A stretch of 64,000 nucleotides of DNA from positions 62,001 to 126,000 of the forward strand of contig NZ_VUOK01000005.1 of the NCBI RefSeq assembly GCF_009806555.1, given 5' to 3'. The notes below the pieces were generated by a model. It ran no database searches. It saw only the letters and a list, made by a program, of their open reading frames with translations, and was not told the origin of the DNA. Origin of the DNA: Methylobacterium sp. 2A (GTDB lineage: Bacteria > Pseudomonadota > Alphaproteobacteria > Rhizobiales > Beijerinckiaceae). This document shows positions 63,470 to 64,000 of the stretch, piece after piece. Position numbers and translations under genes: made by a program. Numbering within the stretch: position 1 is the stretch's first letter; every line of letters starts with the position of its first letter.

Positions 63470-64000
63470 CTACCGGTTGACCACGTAGAGAATCGGGAAG
63501 GCGAGGATCCAGACCAGATCGATGAAGTGCCAGTAGAGGCCGTAGACCTCGATCCAGTTCTGGTGGCGCGACAGGAAGCCGGCCTTGGCGGCCATCCAGG
63601 TCATGCCGAGCAGGAGCGCGATGCCGGTGAACAGGTGCAGCGCGTGGAGCAGGGTCGCCACGTAGTAGAGGTTCACGAACAGCCGCGATGCCGGCGTCTC
63701 GGCCAGCGCGAAGGGGCGATGGCTGAGGAACGGCATCATGTGCTCGTCCCAGTCGGCGTAGTACTCGTAGCCCTTGAGCACGAGGAACAGGGCGCCCAGA
63801 GCCGCGGTCGCCAGCATCGCCCGCACCATGGCGCGCTGCCAGCCCATCCGCGAGAATTCGATCGCCATCGACATGGTGAGCGAGGAGCAGATCAGCACCA
63901 CGGTGTTGGTGGCGCCGATCCAGAACTTGAGGTGCTTGGCGGCCGCCACCGTCGCCTCGGGGTGCTGGATCCGGGTGATCAGCGCCACCAGGAACAGGGC
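63470..64000 (-). CDS. Cytochrome c oxidase subunit III (5' partial)
   Basis: The minus-strand frame is open to the window edge; 176 residues are visible and the N-terminus is cut. Hydrophobic helices and HLKFWIGATNTVVLICSSLTMSMAIE, FSRMGWQRAM, and LHALHLFTGIALLLG-x-HWHFIDLVWI-like text match subunit III of heme-copper oxidases. A GTG at 63988 is internal, because hydrophobic sequence continues upstream of it. Confidence 0.9.
   Translation of the reverse strand, partial: ALFLVALITRIQHPEATVAAAKHLKFWIGATNTVVLICSSLTMSMAIEFSRMGWQRAMVRAMLATAALGALFLVLKGYEYYADWDEHMMPFLSHRPFALAETPASRLFVNLYYVATLLHALHLFTGIALLLGMTWMAAKAGFLSRHQNWIEVYGLYWHFIDLVWILAFPILYVVNR

Overview
The window is about 70% GC, has tightly overlapping genes, and opens inside a photosynthesis gene cluster of the aerobic anoxygenic phototroph type. 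It carries an O2-dependent AcsF cyclase and an ALA-synthase hemA. Together with a lanthanide-type PQQ methanol dehydrogenase (xoxF), two chemoreceptors and an EcfG-type stress sigma factor, this points to a pink-pigmented Methylobacterium-like alphaproteobacterium. The species cannot be named from sequence alone.

Layout. 1-16072: bacteriochlorophyll and reaction-centre genes, bchH(partial)-bchL-bchM-lhaA-puhA-puhB-puhC-orf-acsF-puhE-hemA-bchI-bchD-bchO, all on +, most overlapping by 1-4 bases. 16073-19347: a collapsed toxin-antitoxin locus, a class I glutamine amidotransferase, and a YqcI/YcgG heme N-hydroxylase-like gene next to a DUF1989 gene. 19348-24697: a Cache chemoreceptor, a VOC protein and a complete three-component cytochrome P450 system. 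24698-41935: a catabolic island with two divergent arms. The minus arm runs from a branched-chain-amino-acid-type ABC importer (with LivG and LivF fused) into acyl-CoA dehydrogenase, an APH-type kinase, two SDRs and an acyl-CoA synthetase. The plus arm encodes a cyclase-family hydrolase, a 3-hydroxyacyl-CoA dehydrogenase-like enzyme, an SDR, a beta-keto acid cleavage enzyme and a second binding protein. 41936-54185: aldo/keto reductase, xoxF, a second chemoreceptor, a LOG-like protein, a LysM protein, an HxlR/GST pair, a MocR regulator and an Atm1-like ABC exporter. 54186-64000: three toxin-antitoxin loci (one broken), psd-pssA, mscL, a NepR-EcfG-like fusion sigma factor, a YafJ-like amidotransferase and cytochrome oxidase subunits IV and III (the latter runs off the end).

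Short non-coding palindromic repeats of at least four families are scattered through the window. Family A (about 176-194 bp, long terminal inverted repeats) is notable because two copies lie inside photosynthesis reading frames: one supplies about 60 C-terminal residues of BchM and one about 65 N-terminal residues of BchD, without breaking either frame.

Most interesting leads: (1) the repeat-encoded segments in BchM and BchD; (2) a sigma factor whose N-terminus looks like its own anti-sigma factor NepR; (3) a kinase/acyl-CoA-dehydrogenase set resembling the levulinate (lva) 4-hydroxyacid route, wired to its own importer and lying near a P450; (4) the GntA-like N-hydroxylase/DUF1989 pair; (5) two differently decayed toxin-antitoxin loci.
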